Shown one piece after another: positions 34,307 to 47,439 of a stretch of DNA of 64,000 bases (positions are counted from its first letter, which is position 1; each line of letters begins with the position of its first letter). This DNA comes from Uranotaenia lowii. Its lineage: Eukaryota; Arthropoda; Insecta; Diptera; Culicidae. The position numbers and the translations under genes are program-made. The notes under the pieces were generated by a model. It had not been told where the DNA came from and did no database searches. It saw nothing but the letters and a program-made list of their open reading frames with translations. Location: positions 1 through 64,000 of the forward strand of contig NW_026598467.1 of NCBI RefSeq assembly GCF_029784155.1, read 5' to 3'.

Positions 34307-36350
34307 TATATCTAGTAAAATATTTCATGATTACTGTGAAATTATTGGAAAGGGTTAAGTTCCAAAGATTGCACGAATGTTCTTCCTTTTTATTTTTTCT
34401 TTCAAAGAGCAAGCAATGACACTAAATCCATGGTCAAAGACAAGGTATGGGGAGCAAAGAAATTCAAAATTAATGGTTTCTAGGATTTTGAACTTCTTTG
34501 TAAAATAACCCCATTCCCACCCACATAAGAAAGATTAATCGGGGATTGGAGTCCAGGAGCAAAAGTAGTGTGCTCCTGGCATATGTGCTCCCAACTTAAA
34601 AATTATTAAATCATGGGAACGTTGTCCACGTTTCTTCCTCCCTTGTGTTCCAGTTGTCTTTGTGTCCATTACTGCACAGTGGGCCCGGCCAAGTAAAAAT
34701 GAGTAGTAAATGTACTTTTACTACTCACCGGGATGTTGACAAGATCTGGCTGTGTATGTATCATAAGCATAAGCTTATTAATTGCTTTAATATGCGAAAA
34801 TTTCTTCTACATACAAATTTCCATACAAAATTGAAACGCGTTGCGCTAATTCAGGAATCAACGAAAACGTCATAAAATCTATACTTGGTGACCCAAAAAG
34901 CATCGGAAATCATATGGGAGCCAATAGTCAATTTTTGCAGCGGTCTAGTATACATATACTACGCCACTGTTTTTTAGCTAGAGACAGAGAAATCGTCACC
35001 GATACAGGAATCCATCGAAATCAATTGGACAAGGTATTTACAATATAGCTATATACACCGATTTCGCCAAAACCATTATCTCTCGCTAATAGCCCAAGCC
35101 TCGTTCCGCGATTAGTCTCGAGAAGGTGTATTTTTACCGATCGGCCCGCAGTGAGGTAATTGTAGGTGCTGCAAAATACCTGCACGTACACTCCAGATCC
35201 ATTTGGCATTTGACGGCGCATATATGCATTGCATCACGTATACACCCCGGATTGTCCTCTCAGAGCTCCGGGGTTTTTCAGAAATTCCTTCTGGCGGCCA
35301 CTTGACTGTCGTCAGTAATACGGAGTGTGCTTTCGTAGTAGTACCACCAGCAACGAAATGCAAGAAAATGTGAGGTTGGGGGCATCCTCGACACTTCAAA
35401 TCCCTACAAGATACGCAAATCTCTTTTTGGGCTCAACCTTCACCATCAATCTTTAGGTTAGATAGTACTAAGTATTCCTGCCGCAAGAGTATCGAGAGTT
35501 AAACCTATATAATCACTCCCGTGGTCGGTAGTCAATCAAGGCTCTAGCTACTTCTCCACCATCATCGGATCCTAATGGTCGGGAATTGAGCGGGGAATTT
35601 ATTAGGGCTAAACTAAGCGTTACGGTTATTGCCGGGCACTTACCGTAATTACCGATTATTGGTTTGCCTCCGGAGTAGAGACTGGGCATTCGATCTGTAG
35701 TTGAGTGTATGTATATGAATAGTAGATAATCACCGGGCAAATGGACGGACGTTTTATGGAATTTTGAGACCTATTCAGAATTAGGCATGTTTGACATTTA
35801 ATTTTCGGATTGAGCCTGTGTTAAACAACAAGTATTAAGATCAAAGCCAAAGGCTCACTGAAAGTTCCTGTTTCAAAGATAAGCGAAAAGCCGACTTATT
35901 CAATGCGTGACTGTTTTGGTTCCAAGAAGAATGACAGCGTTAAGCAAAGAATTTTTATGCGTAATGAATCGAAGTTCCGGTATATATTTGCCCTAAATAT
36001 TTGTTACGCTCTCGATAACGAGTTCACAGTTATCGGTAGAAATGTGCCGTCGATAAAAGTCATAAATCCTTTTGGCACCATTTGCTCATATTCCGGCAAC
36101 GAAACACACAAAAGGTACACGTAAACCTTAGATGAAAGTGGTAAGTGTTTACATACAGTTTGTTGTTTGCCGATATCCAACTGATAAATTTGGTTTGACG
36201 TAGTTTTATTGCTAAGCATGACTCTTCGCAGCACACGACATGTTTGAGGAAGAACTCTACAAACAAAGTAAAGTAGTATTGTACATCCACAGATCAGGAT
36301 CTACTTGAAAAATTGACACAGGATGATGACGGCATTTAAATAGAAGCTTG
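34307..36350. other. Unassigned intron sequence
   Basis: It contains a less AT-rich patch at about 35000-35760 with overlapping minus-strand frames of 66-95 codons, none recognised, and a small palindrome (AGTAGTAAATGTACTTTTAC) near 34701. No element ends were found. Confidence 0.3.
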
Positions 36351-36895
36351 CCCAGCAAACATTTTTGTAGCTATATTCTAATACTGTTCTGATATACGTT
36401 CCATATACATTATAGAATGATCGTATGATAGTTGAAAAAAAACAGCATTTACCTACCCTACATAAATTTCATTTCTTCTAAAGCGACGAAAACTGCCCCA
36501 ATTGGGCGTTATCCGAAACCTTATTCGTACCCATCGGAAGAATGCAAGACAGCGCAAGATTTTGCTCTCATAGCCTTCAAACCGTTGCCAGTGAAAATAT
36601 TTTTCCAGTTCTCTCATTGGTCAATATAACACAATTCTCATCAGATTTTAAGCCATCTGGATGCACTGCTGGTTGCAGAGAGAACATGACGATGATTTTC
36701 CCACTTGAAGCCCACGCGGGAGCAAAATCATTTCAAAATTTACAAAAATGGCGGATTTTCTATCATATTCGATTTAAACTGACTTCAGACGACATTTTAT
36801 ACGATTTTTTTTTCTATACAGTTGGAATTGCGATTCGCAACACCATTGTAAACGATTTAAGTTATCATTTTTTATACGATTTCATGTATTGCACG
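36351..36895 (-). mobile_element. MITE with CCCAGCAAACAT ends, inverted copy
   Basis: It starts CCCAGCAAACAT and runs as the inverse of the copy at 37049-37544 over its whole length: for example ATTTACAAAAATGGCGGATT here against CCGCCATGTTTGTAAAT there, and GAACTGG/ATTGACCAATGAGAG blocks. The far end near 36895 is decayed (ATGTATTGCACG). Confidence 0.75.
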
Positions 36896-37048
36896 TTTCA
36901 TCTCATTTTAGGAATAGAGTTAGCACTCATTGGTCGGTATTAAGATTCTGCCACCTCTTCTTTGGGTGTATCTTTCGTAGAGAAAAAAGTACTATTTAAG
37001 ATGTCTAACAAACTGCAACCGTGATATTTATATCTGCGTTATAAAATA

Positions 37049-37544
37049 CCCAGCAAACATGAAACCGTATCGGAAATTCTAACTTAAGTCGTTAACAATA
37101 GTGTTGCGAATCGCAATTCTAACTGCATAGTGAAAAGATCGTATAAAATGTTGTCTGTTGATCTGTTTAAATCGGATATGATAGAAAGTCCGCCATGTTT
37201 GTAAATTTTGAAATTATTTTGCTCACGCCCGGGTTTCAAGTGAGAAAACTATCGCCATGTACTCTCTGCAACCAGCAGTGCATCCAGATGGCTAAAAATC
37301 AGATGGAAATTGAGTAATATTGACCAATGAGAGAACTGGAAAATATTTTCGCTGGCAAAGATTTGAAGGCTATGAGCGCAAAATATTACGCACTCTTGCA
37401 CCTAGATTTCATCGCTTAAGAAAGAAAAGAAACTTATGTGGTAAGTAAATGCTGTTTTTTTAACTTTTATACGATATGTCTATAATGTATATGGAATGTA
37501 TATCAAAACAGCATAAGAATATAGCTACAAAAATGTTTGCTGGG
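37049..37544 (+). mobile_element. MITE with CCCAGCAAACAT ends, complete copy
   Basis: It begins CCCAGCAAACATGAAACCGT at 37049 and ends ATGTTTGCTGGG at 37544, 496 bp, with no coding capacity. Together with the neighbour at 36351-36895 it makes a large head-to-head inverted repeat with a spacer of about 153 bp. Confidence 0.8.
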
Positions 37545-37737
37545 CAAAGCCAACTCATTGAAAACTGTTATCAGACGTTGCAAGTGCAAGGCTTCATGAA
37601 AAACTGGTTTTTCAAACTCTGTTAAATAAGGTCAAAAACTTCCGTGCATTTTATTTGCCTTTATTACATTGGAAATCAACATAAACCGTTAGTAAACCTT
37701 TCAACATTTCGTACCATTTGGTACAATTTTCAAATTT

Positions 37738-38045
37738 CTACACCCAAAGAAGGGGTTGCAAAAGTTTCAATGCCACTCGGCGTAAACTCTATGCCAAAAA
37801 TGCACTGAAAAGTGTACTGTACTAAAGATGATATGATTGGCGTAAAGACCCGAGTTCTCAAGCAAAATGATGTGACCACTACATTCAAGCAAAACAAGAA
37901 AAAAATGGGATTTTATTCCTATAGGATAATTTATCGCAAAATTTAAAAAAAAGAATAAAAGAATTGAGAATAGAGCCCAACGCAAAATTCTTATTCCGAC
38001 TTGCCAGTCCAATAACTTAGCCGGTGTACCAACTGAGTCACTGGT
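37738..38045 (-). repeat. SINE-like repeat with possible tRNA head
   Basis: The minus strand begins ACCACCAGTGACTCAGTTGG then TACACC, an A-box-like start. The left end, ACACCCAAAGAAGGGGTTGC plus TCTATGCCAAAAATGCACTG, resembles sequence at 48628-48710. The B box is degenerate. Part of a shared family, exact type uncertain. Confidence 0.4.
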
Positions 38046-38099
38046 GGTTTTTTTCATGCTCCTTTGTCTTTGATGGGAATGAGATGGGAACGGAAATGG

Positions 38100-40619
38100 G
38101 ATGCTTTGCCTTGTGATGGGATATGTTTTATTTGGGTTTTTTTTTCAGATATGTGCAATGCGGTTGCGCTGGGAGGACAATGCCAGCGAAGAGAAAGCTT
38201 GTTAGTGCCAGTCCGGCATAGAATCTTATGCCGATAATTCCACCTCCAAGGAATGCCTTTATTGGAGTGGATTCTGATTTGTGGGCGTTTGTACACCTTT
38301 GGTGAAGGAGATGGTGCTTCTTTTGGCTTCTTCAGGTTTATCTTAATTTGATGGCAAATTGAGTTCAAATTTTCAAGTAAGTAGAGTATGTTTAGGTTGA
38401 TTCGTGCCGAGTAAGAACTGCTCATTATTGCCCAAATAAAGGCACTAAGAAAATTACAGGATTGCTAGCGAATCGGGAATACCGGGAATGTCGGAAAAAG
38501 TTTGGAATTTTATTGCTGCAACGGAAAAGCGGGAAAAAATCGAGAATTTCAGCACAAGACCGGGAAAAATAACATAATCTGTAAATCTTTTTATAAAAAA
38601 TGGAGGCGTTTCCTTTGTAACACCATTACGTGTAAACGAGCGGCAGGGATGAAGTAAAATTTGGTATCCAAAGGTTTTTTGGGCCAGAAATGGTTTGTAT
38701 AATAATTTCAAGGTTCTCACTTTTTTAAGAAGGAGGGCTCCAATGCAAAATCATCATTAAATGGGACAAAGCTCGAAAATATTTTGGACAATTTTCATAA
38801 AAAATGGGTTTACAAACACGCCTTTGGTACAAGAAGTGGATTCATTATGCAGAATGTCTCCCAACGCTTTTGAAACCGGAAGTCCTTTACACATTTATTA
38901 AAAACAACAAAACCATACAATTTTGAAGAGATGTGCAGGAAATTTGGGACACGTGCCGGATTTGGCATTACAAGATGATTTATTGTATTGTAACGTATGA
39001 CCTTTTCTTCTTTTATATCGATGCGTATTCGGAATGAGTTGAGGGGATCGCAGCAAGCCGTGCTCGAGAACGGTCGTGTTTTTTTCCAACGTCGCGTTTT
39101 CTCGTTTGTATTTTCGCGAATATCAATTTTGGTGAATTTTAGGTGTTTTGGAAATTTCTGTTTAGAAAGATACATACATATTACAAGTGCTTGAAATGCA
39201 TCCAAATAATTGAAATAGATGCTTTTCATTTCTAAATTTGATCTGTTGTGCTTGGCGAATCGGGCGTGAAGAAAATAAATCGTTGGTTATAGAAAAAGGA
39301 AATCCATTTCCGGTCGTCGTGATTTTCTTACTTGAAATCAAATAAGTTAAGTTTCGGTTGGAGGGATATTGATGATCATGTGATTGTGCATCAATCGATC
39401 AGTGTGTTTCCATTAAAATTTTTGTTCTCGTAAAAGGCTCATGTAGATTTCGCAAGTCTTCCATTTTCCAGGATGCCTACATGTTTTGGCCATGTTGATG
39501 TAAGAAGAAGAAAAAGAAGAAGATGCGTATTCTAAATGAGTTGAAATTTAGAATCCGAGGGTTTTTTGGTCGGAGCTTGATTTGACAAAAAAAAGATAAT
39601 TGATTATGCAGAATGACTCCTCAAACTTTTAAACCAGGGGTTTCCATACAAAATTCATAGAAAAACTGACAGAAGTCAAACAACTTTTATGTGATATTTA
39701 TGAAATTTGGTGCATATGCGGGTTTAATCGCATATTCCGCCTTTAAAAAAGGGGCTCCTATACAAACTAAACGTGTAATCCGCCATAACACGAACAATTG
39801 TTAAACAATATCGGAAGATTAATTACCTAGTAATGTAATGTGTACGTGTTTAAAATTTGGTGGCAATCTGTTAAGTGATTTTTGAGATAGCGTCCAATAC
39901 TGAAGTTCATTGGCAAAATTTTTTGGGCAGGATCGAGAAAAATCCAGAAAAGTCCCAGTGAGAGACCCAAAACCAGCTGGAAATCAACTATTCAACTAAA
40001 GTTCATATGATAAATCGTTCAAGGAGTCCTACAGGACCCGATAGTGAGTCAAAGATTGAATCAAAGTGAAGATTATTGTTTCCATGAAGTGAGATGAATA
40101 TGAGAGGGGTTTTCAAGCTCAATCAAAAAATATGAATAAAGAAGGTGATAACAAAAATCAAATTTCTCTGACTCATTCATCTAATTGACTTATAAATAGG
40201 CATGACTTTATTTCTACAAGGTAGAAAAGCTGCCCACCGACAAAATAAACAAAATACAGTGGTCAAATCGTGCGCAAAATATTTGGACTGCTAGTGGAAA
40301 GATGTTTCGAAAAATTTCGTAATGGTCAGCAAAACGAACTCTTCAGCCTGGCAGGTTTCCAACCAGAATCTTCTCGTTGACAAGTCTCGCCTGCATTTCG
40401 CCGAGATAAACAAGTAGAAAAGATTGAAAAATTTAATGTCTAGTACTAGGCTAAGGATCTGCGGAAACTGCTAATTACTAAGTCTTTCATAACGATTGGT
40501 ATACTGACCAGCTTTATTTACATTTTTACCAAAAGCAGAATGTAAACAAACCTCATCTGAATAAATCTCAAAAAAAAAAAGATCGATCAACCGAAAAGCC
40601 TTTACTTTTCGAATAAAAA
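38100..40619. repeat. Intron with two diverged copies of a CAGAATG...GGGG-CTCC-TACAAA family
   Basis: Related blocks lie at about 38840-38965 and 39605-39770 (ATTATGCAGAATG, then GAAATTTGGTGCATATGCGG and similar), and again at 42636-42770. The rest of this stretch, including short frames of 60-139 codons, shows nothing identifiable. Confidence 0.45.
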
Positions 40620-41640
40620 TAAAGATTAATGAAAATTCGTTCCATATATGCGTGCGTGTGTACGAAAGACTCATCCATCTTCAACTTACGCTTAACGGTC
40701 ATCATCATGGAGCGCGCCCGCCCGAAATGCTCACGTCAGCCAAAATATATTAGCTGGCGACCTTGGCATACCACAGCATCGCTTGTTTTTTTTTTTCGTT
40801 CTTCAACTTCTCTTGAATCGAATCAAACAGCCGCCATGCCATGCTATGGCTGTTGTTTTGCCGTTTTCAATGGATGGATGGGTCAGTGCGAGTTGGAACC
40901 TCCCGGCGGCAATCTACCATCAATGTTTGCTGCCTCTACTGGTACATCATAGTGAATGCTTCATGATGACCAATCATAATTTTGCTGGAAACGCGCCATT
41001 GCACTCGGTTCGTGCGCGGAATTTTGCGGCACACCCCGGCATTGAGGTCGTCGCCGGCAGCAGAATTCGTCACCTGGTCCTGCTGCTACTGGTAAAATAA
41101 ATTTGTCAGCTGTCAGTCGCATTGCTGCGGTTTCGATATGCTCATCCATCCGAATTGTCCATGAGTAACCGTGGAAGAACTTAAATTTTGATGGTAGTTT
41201 TTTCACGGTCGCCATGTGTTCTTTAAAAAGCTCTTTGAAACTGAATTATTAACTTTGTAGAACATCATTTTATGTTCACCAAATGAAGGGAATTTTCACA
41301 CTCATAGATAGGTTTTCTACGATTTTTCATCACCTTGCATAATGAGTTGCCAAGATTGTTTGGTAATTCATAAGAAAATCGCACTTGTTAACCAGACTGC
41401 CGGTGGGTGTTCGGGGCTCGTTCCAGTTCATTGGAGAAAATATGGGTCACCGTACCAGCCAGCCACCCAATTGGTTTTCTAATAAATCCACCGACTAGCC
41501 CTGCAACAGTCAGTCAGCAAGCCCCCCGCCCTTACTTCGGACTTTGGGACGAGGAAGGAAACGGGTCGAATCTTAAACCTGTTCGATCACCTTCACACAC
41601 ATTTGCCAGGCAGCCGACTTAAATATAGCTCAGGTTGCCG
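40620..41640. other. Less AT-rich, apparently single-copy island
   Basis: Several overlapping frames of 70-107 codons occur on both strands, none with a domain. No window repeat motif is present. It may be conserved noncoding DNA. Confidence 0.3.
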
Positions 41641-42109
41641 TTATTAATGAATAAACGGGGTCTAATTATTCTCCCGGCGGCACAGTAATCACTGTGAAAC
41701 TGATTTTGCTTTTTCGTTGGTACAACCTTTGCCAATAAAGTATTTGCACTGTTTTCTATCATTGAAATCAACTTGTATTTGTAAAAATGATAAGCGTCGA
41801 AAGGTCTGATTCAATCGAAGTTTTTTTTTTTCGTCGAGAGGTATCGCTTCGAACGACTCTGCCAAAAAGTCTGACGCAGCACGATATTACGTAGTTTTAA
41901 AAGTCCATGAAAGAGCTCCAAATAATTAAGACTTTTTTTCGTTAGATTTAACAAAAAAAAAAGCGAAGTTCTACTATTCCTTCCTACAACTTTACAAAAC
42001 ACTGTATTTCGCCTTTTTTGGGTTCCACTAACAATATTTTCCTTTCCCCCTTACTTAATATTTAAAAAATGTATGTGAATTATGTAAATCAGCATGCAAA
42101 CTCAAAAGA

Positions 42110-42577
42110 CTGAGTCGATTTGGGGTCATTTTTGAATTTCTCATACCCTGGGGTCTAAAAAGCCCCGTTTTAGTTCCAAACTAATCCATGTTTTTTATCA
42201 CAGTTTTCAAGTAAAGTTTACATGAGTAAATTTGAACTTTTAACGTATGTATAGGAAAATTGAATATTTTGTTCTGAAAAATCAACATCATTTTTGTTTC
42301 TTCCGAAGAACCGAGCTTGGTAATGTTTAATGTGCCAATTATAAATTCTATGTAGGACATTTTTCTCTGAATAACTTTGTCCAAGACCGTAACTTCGTAT
42401 GTTATAAGGCAACAAAGTTATTGACCGCTGAATGGGACTATGTCTTTTTGCAATGATAAACAATCAATTCAATTGACATCACTGCTGGTCCCTAGCGCGG
42501 TTTTGCATGACTACTTTTCAAGCAGTACATCGCCCGGGAACAGTAGTGATGTCAGTTGAATTGATTGTTTTTCAATG
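42110..42577 (-). repeat. Dispersed repeat with GACATCACTGCT palindrome, copy 2
   Basis: This is the inverted counterpart of 31868-32345. The hairpin is at about 42449-42577 (CAATTGACATCACTGCTGGT...CAGTAGTGATGTCAGTTG) and the body runs leftwards with CATGAGTAAATTTGAAC, AAAAATCAACATCATTTTTG and CGTAACTTCGTATG. Confidence 0.7.
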
Positions 42578-42788
42578 CCAAAAAACGTACCCCCGTTCCA
42601 CAGCTTATATTTCTAATTAATGAATTTATAGTACAGAATGACTCATCTCGCTTTTAGGATGGGGGGGCTCCCATATAAAATTAATAGGAAAAACGAAATA
42701 ACACATACAATTTTCATTAGATGTTCAAGAAATTTGGTACATATGCAAGTTTCGTCATGGTGAGATAATTTATCCCACTAATTGGTGA

Positions 42789-43720
42789 GGAGACTCTAAA
42801 GGACAATTTAGAGACTCTCTTAAATTTTTCAAAGATTGTTTCGAGATTTTTCTGACTGCTTTGAGGTTGTTTTAAAACTCTTCTGAGACTCTTTCACAAT
42901 TCTTTCAGGACTCTTGAGGCACTTTAAGGTATTTTGGAGACACTTTTACGACTGTTTTGAGACTCTTTAAGGAATTTTTGAGTCTTTTAGGAATTTTTGA
43001 GACTTTTTTGAACTTTCCTTTCTTCAAACTCATTGAGGGCTTTTTCAGGACTCGTGAAATCTTAAACTTTTTTAGGGCCTGTTGAAACTCTCTGAAAGAA
43101 TTTTGAGGCTCTCTGGAGCACTTTATTTGACACTTTTGAGCTTGTTATGAAGCCAGACTCTTTGGAGACTCTGAAGGACAATTTAGATACTCTCTTAAAT
43201 TTTTCAAAGATTGTATCGAGATTTTTCTGACTGTTTTGTGGCTTTTCTAAAACTCTTCTGATTGTTTTACAGTTCTTTCAGGACTCTTGAGACACCTTAA
43301 AGGGTATTTTAGAAAGACACTTTTACGAATGTTCTGATACTCTTTTAGGAATTTTTGAGTCTTTTAGGAATTTATGAGACTTTTTTTTACCTTCCTTTTT
43401 TTCAAACTTATTGAGGGCTTTTCCAGGGCTCGTGAGATTGGTCTGAGAACGGTTTTAAATTGATCTAAAACTTTTTTAGGACCTGTTGAGATTCTCTAAG
43501 GGAATTGCGAGGCTCTCTGGAGCTCTTTTTGAGACTCTTTTCATTTTTTTCGACTTTATTTGACACTTTTGAGCTTGTTATAAAGCTATTTTCAAACTCT
43601 TTGGAGACTCTAAAGGACAATTTAGAGACTATCTTAAATTTGTCAAAGATTGTTACGAGATTTTCTCTTTTAGGAATTTTTGAGACTCTTTTTGGATTTT
43701 CCCAGAAAAGATTGAAACTC
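42789..43720 (+). repeat. Macrosatellite of 375-440 bp units built from GAGACTCT motifs
   Basis: GGAGACTCTAAAGGACAATT starts at 42789 and recurs at 43164 and 43603, with the remainder of each unit also conserved (TTTCAAAGATTGT, TTTCAGGACTCTTGAG, TTATTTGACACTTTTGAGCT). Units 1 and 2 are nearly full length and unit 3 is cut short. The second interval is longer because of an insertion near 43440-43560. Confidence 0.8.
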
Positions 43721-44866
43721 ATTTGAGTCCAATCTTTGAAGGTTTGGAGTGGGGGTTTATAAATTCGTTTCTGAAAATTGAAAGACTTTTTCGTAGCAAT
43801 CTTAATGTGAAGAACTTTAGAAGAAAAAAACAAAAGTTGAGAATTTCAGTTCAAGTATATAAAGGTTAAAGGTATATACAATTTTTTTTTTTTTGGTTTT
43901 TTATATATCAGTTTCCGAAGAATTTTACGAAGAAAAGCTTACGTTCATATGAGTTTTCTTAAACAAATCACATAACAGAAATACTACTTACTTACTTACA
44001 TAACAGAATTGTAAAATGTATTTTGTTGAAGGAATTCATCTACAACTTTTTTTCAAAATGTTTTTCTAAATATTTTGGTTTCAGAATCAAACTCTCACAA
44101 ATGTCACAAAACATTTCTGAGTCCCTTATATTTAATATTCTAATCTTTTCAACAACCATGTGGATGACCACAGTAAGTTATGATAGGTGCTTACAAATAT
44201 AAAAAAAATTGTTTTAAGCTCACAAATTTCATCAAATTTTCATTTTAAATTGGATGAAGGCAAACAACAGAGAGAAAAGTCAATTATGATTTAGAGCATG
44301 CAGATTCTTGATTTGGAAGCTTCATTTAGAAAAAACAGAATAACATTTTACAGTATTGCAGAAAAAAAATTTATGGAATTTTTAAAGTTCTCTGATGAAT
44401 CAACCCTTGGTTTTCCAAACTAGAGCTGCTGGAGACAAAGTATGAAAACCTTCTGTTATCTAATTTTTCATTGAAATTGGAAATAGAAAAATTTAGAAGT
44501 TTTAAATAGACAAATGTGGCTCTTTCGAACAATAAAATATTGAAAAATTGTAATTTTCAGCTCCTCTGACCCAAAAGGTTGCCGACCACTGCCCTAGAAG
44601 AATACGGCTTTCAGCTTTCGCAGGGAGTCTAGAAATGAAAATCTAAGGCACCACCATCATTATTTTTCGAATATAAATGTGAGTGATGGAAAAGGTGATT
44701 ACTGATTAAGGTTCAGGTCAACAAAATACACCATCTAAGATTATAAACGGGTGCAACAGCAGACTTGGTAGGCTGTGGCCGAGAGAAGAGGACGTGTTTT
44801 TGCTGTCATCAAAAGTTGAAACCAAGGCTGACAAATTTCAGTCAATTTCGTTTGACTCGACCAACG
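43721..44866. other. AT-rich intron with one hAT-like end
   Basis: GGTTGCCGACCACTG at about 44578 is, read on the minus strand, CAGTGGTCGGCAACC, a terminal sequence typical of hAT elements. It is followed inward by GAGCCACA, also typical. No matching second end was found, so only a fragment is supported. Confidence 0.35.
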
Positions 44867-45614
44867 CACTATGGGGCAGTTCCATACAATGAGGCGGCAA
44901 AAAGTATGATTAGGTGTTTTGGACTATTTTGATATTTTTGAAAATTTTGTATGAAAATTACTATTTTTACTAACTTAAAATAAATTCTAACAAGAATTTT
45001 GCTCAAATAACTTTTAAAGTACGATGCTTGGTGTTATTTTTGACCCTACTTTTTATTTCTTTTGAAAACCGGGTTTTGAACTAATTGATCATTATATGAT
45101 AAATAACATCAAGAAATTTCATGAAACTCAAGAGTAAAATGTGTGAAATGATTGATCAATAATACAAATTTTTTTTTTGACAAACCAACATCAACTTTGT
45201 TGAATTTTTACTCATTAATGGGTAAAAATTACCCATTTGCATGATATTTTTAGCTTTATTTGACTATAACTCAAAAAACAGTGCTTTAAGGTGCCTGGAA
45301 TCTCTTTCATTGTATTTTTAGGACTTTAAAATAGATCTTGATAGTGAAAAGAGTATGGGGAAATGCGGGGTTTTTTTGTGGCAAGGCTTTAAAGTTTTTT
45401 ACTTTTGAAAAAAATAATTATTTACTCAATTTTATCATAGATCAATTTAGTGTGTAAAAATTTGGAATGGTTCAAATGATAGCTTTTAATATAAGCTTTC
45501 ATATAGTGTACTTTGAATTTAAGAAAAAAATATTAGGTTATTATCTAGTAAAAATAAAAAAGCGATCCGATAAAGTTCAGTTTTTGACTTTTTGTCGCCT
45601 CAAACCCCATAGTG
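44867..45614. mobile_element. Transib-like non-autonomous element, 748 bp
   Basis: The termini CACTATGGGG and CCCCATAGTG are inverted repeats, and the exact 5 bp CAACG flanks both sides (44862-44866, 45615-45619). Inverted similarity extends inward with AGGCGGCAAAAAGT against ACTTTTTGTCGCCT. Transib transposons are known for 5 bp target duplications and CACWATG ends. There is no transposase frame, so this would be a MITE. Confidence 0.75.
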
Positions 45615-45619
45615 CAACG

Positions 45620-47439
45620 TCTAGTAGTCAATGTTATCAAAAAAATATCAAAGTCATCTACGAGCTGAATGACCAAGCTACAATGTCGGTCAGGCAGCAA
45701 TGTCAATATTGAATGACATTTTTGCACTCCACTCGCACCACACATACGATCATCTTTCTATTTCATTTTTTGGCTGTTATGGGAGGGATTTTACGTTTTA
45801 AGTTGCGCAACAGTTGAAAAAATGTAGCTGTTGGCCGTAAGAAGAAAAAAATCGTACCAAGCATGATGTCGTTCATTCAACTTGATCATGACATTGTAAG
45901 CACATGTCGCTGACCAAAAATCAGTACCGTATGACATAGACATGCAAAGCAGTATCAAAGTCGGCTGACATTGGCTGTCTGACACTGATAATTTGCAGCT
46001 TTGGTTGAAACAAATTTCAAAATCCGGAAAATTGGGTGAACTGGAAGAAATCTAGCGACGGAAATGTTCGGGACATTTGAACAGAAAATTCCCCCTCAAG
46101 ATGCAAGCATTCATACTGGTGGATTCCTCCAAACATCTAAAATTGGCAGTTTGTTTAGAATTCCCGGTGAGCCGGTTCTTTTATGTAACTTCTCTCATAT
46201 TTTCAATTTTTACTTTTTTTCTACACATTTTTATACTGCACATTTTTATTACTGCAAGATTTATGATCTCAAAAAGTTGGAACTTCAGCATTTCCCGATT
46301 TCAAATTTGTTAGAACACACGAACGTCGAATGCTTGAATCTATTAATATTAAATTATTTGGAAAAAGATTCCATCAGGAGCATCATTGAAATAACATGAT
46401 TAGAATGCAAATCACTCCAGATGGAACTGATAACGTGATTGCCTATCAAACGATGTAAAACTCAGTAAAAGTTGCTCACTTATCCTTTCCATTTTTTTTT
46501 TTGTTTTTTGCCACAATCTGATGTCGATTTTCTGGCAACCTGTTTGTGTCGATTTTCTGGTAACTTATAAAAAAACTACTACTAGGAAGAAATTGAAAAT
46601 TAAAGAGAACTTAACTGAGGGCATCCATTATTTTCAATGAAAATTCCTCCGGGAAATTGGCCGTATTGAAGATAACAGGTTCTTGGTCTTGAACATCCAA
46701 CTACAAGACTGCTCTCACTTACAACTGTACCACACTGCACTTTACATTCAATTTCATATCGAAAATGATAATTTAGACAATCTATTATTTTGACACGAGC
46801 TCAAATTTTTTTCACGTCTTTCCAATCCAAAGCTTACTCCGATCCTCCTGTATGTTGTTGTTGTTGTTGCTCACATCAAGAATCAGACCGAAAAAAATTC
46901 TTAGCCGAAAAACATTGAAATTACGACATTCTATTACCAAAACTATCTAGACCAAATTATTTATACAAATTAAGTATTTTTGAGTAACCGAAAGTGTTAT
47001 GTTCAATTTTGTAAAAAAGAGTTTTATTATTAAATTTATAAAATTTCAGTTATGCTGTCGTATTTGCTCCGAAATGTTTAAAAAATAACAATTAAGCCCA
47101 ATCAAGCGAAATATAAAAATATTCAAACACCCTTTTTCGTAAAATAACAGAATTACAGTTATAGGAAACTTACAACTTTCCAGAAAAAAATGATTTGGAT
47201 TTTTTTCCCCATTTTAATCTTGAATCCTACACCTCATTTTGCAATTAACAGTGAACCGTTAGTTGATATTACATATTTATCACAGTAAGTGTTCCAAAAT
47301 TAAGCGCGGAGACTTCCAGAAGAGACCTCTGATTAAGCCGATTTCGTTAATTTGAATTTCAAAGCTCGAAAAGAACAGTTAGCAAAACAATGTTCACACT
47401 AAATCCTGTTGTGGTTGTGGGTTGATGAGATGAAACGTT
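45620..47439. other. AT-rich intron, nothing assigned
   Basis: It includes a TGT microsatellite at about 46854-46872. A 111-codon plus-strand frame (46064-46399) has no recognisable domain. Confidence 0.35.

Noticed and set aside
34221..34412. Runs of TTTTTTACGCGG as a CRISPR-like array
   Set aside because: The spacers are not unique, the region is an inverted-repeat-bounded eukaryotic element, and the host is an insect.
35000..35760. Overlapping minus-strand frames as a gene or retroelement
   Set aside because: Frames of 66-95 codons show no domain, no shared frame and no splice logic.
40961..41215. Upstream kibra exon with WW1
   Set aside because: The minus-strand translation here has no GWE, YYIDH or WxDPRDR pattern; the same negative result holds for the other less AT-rich islands.
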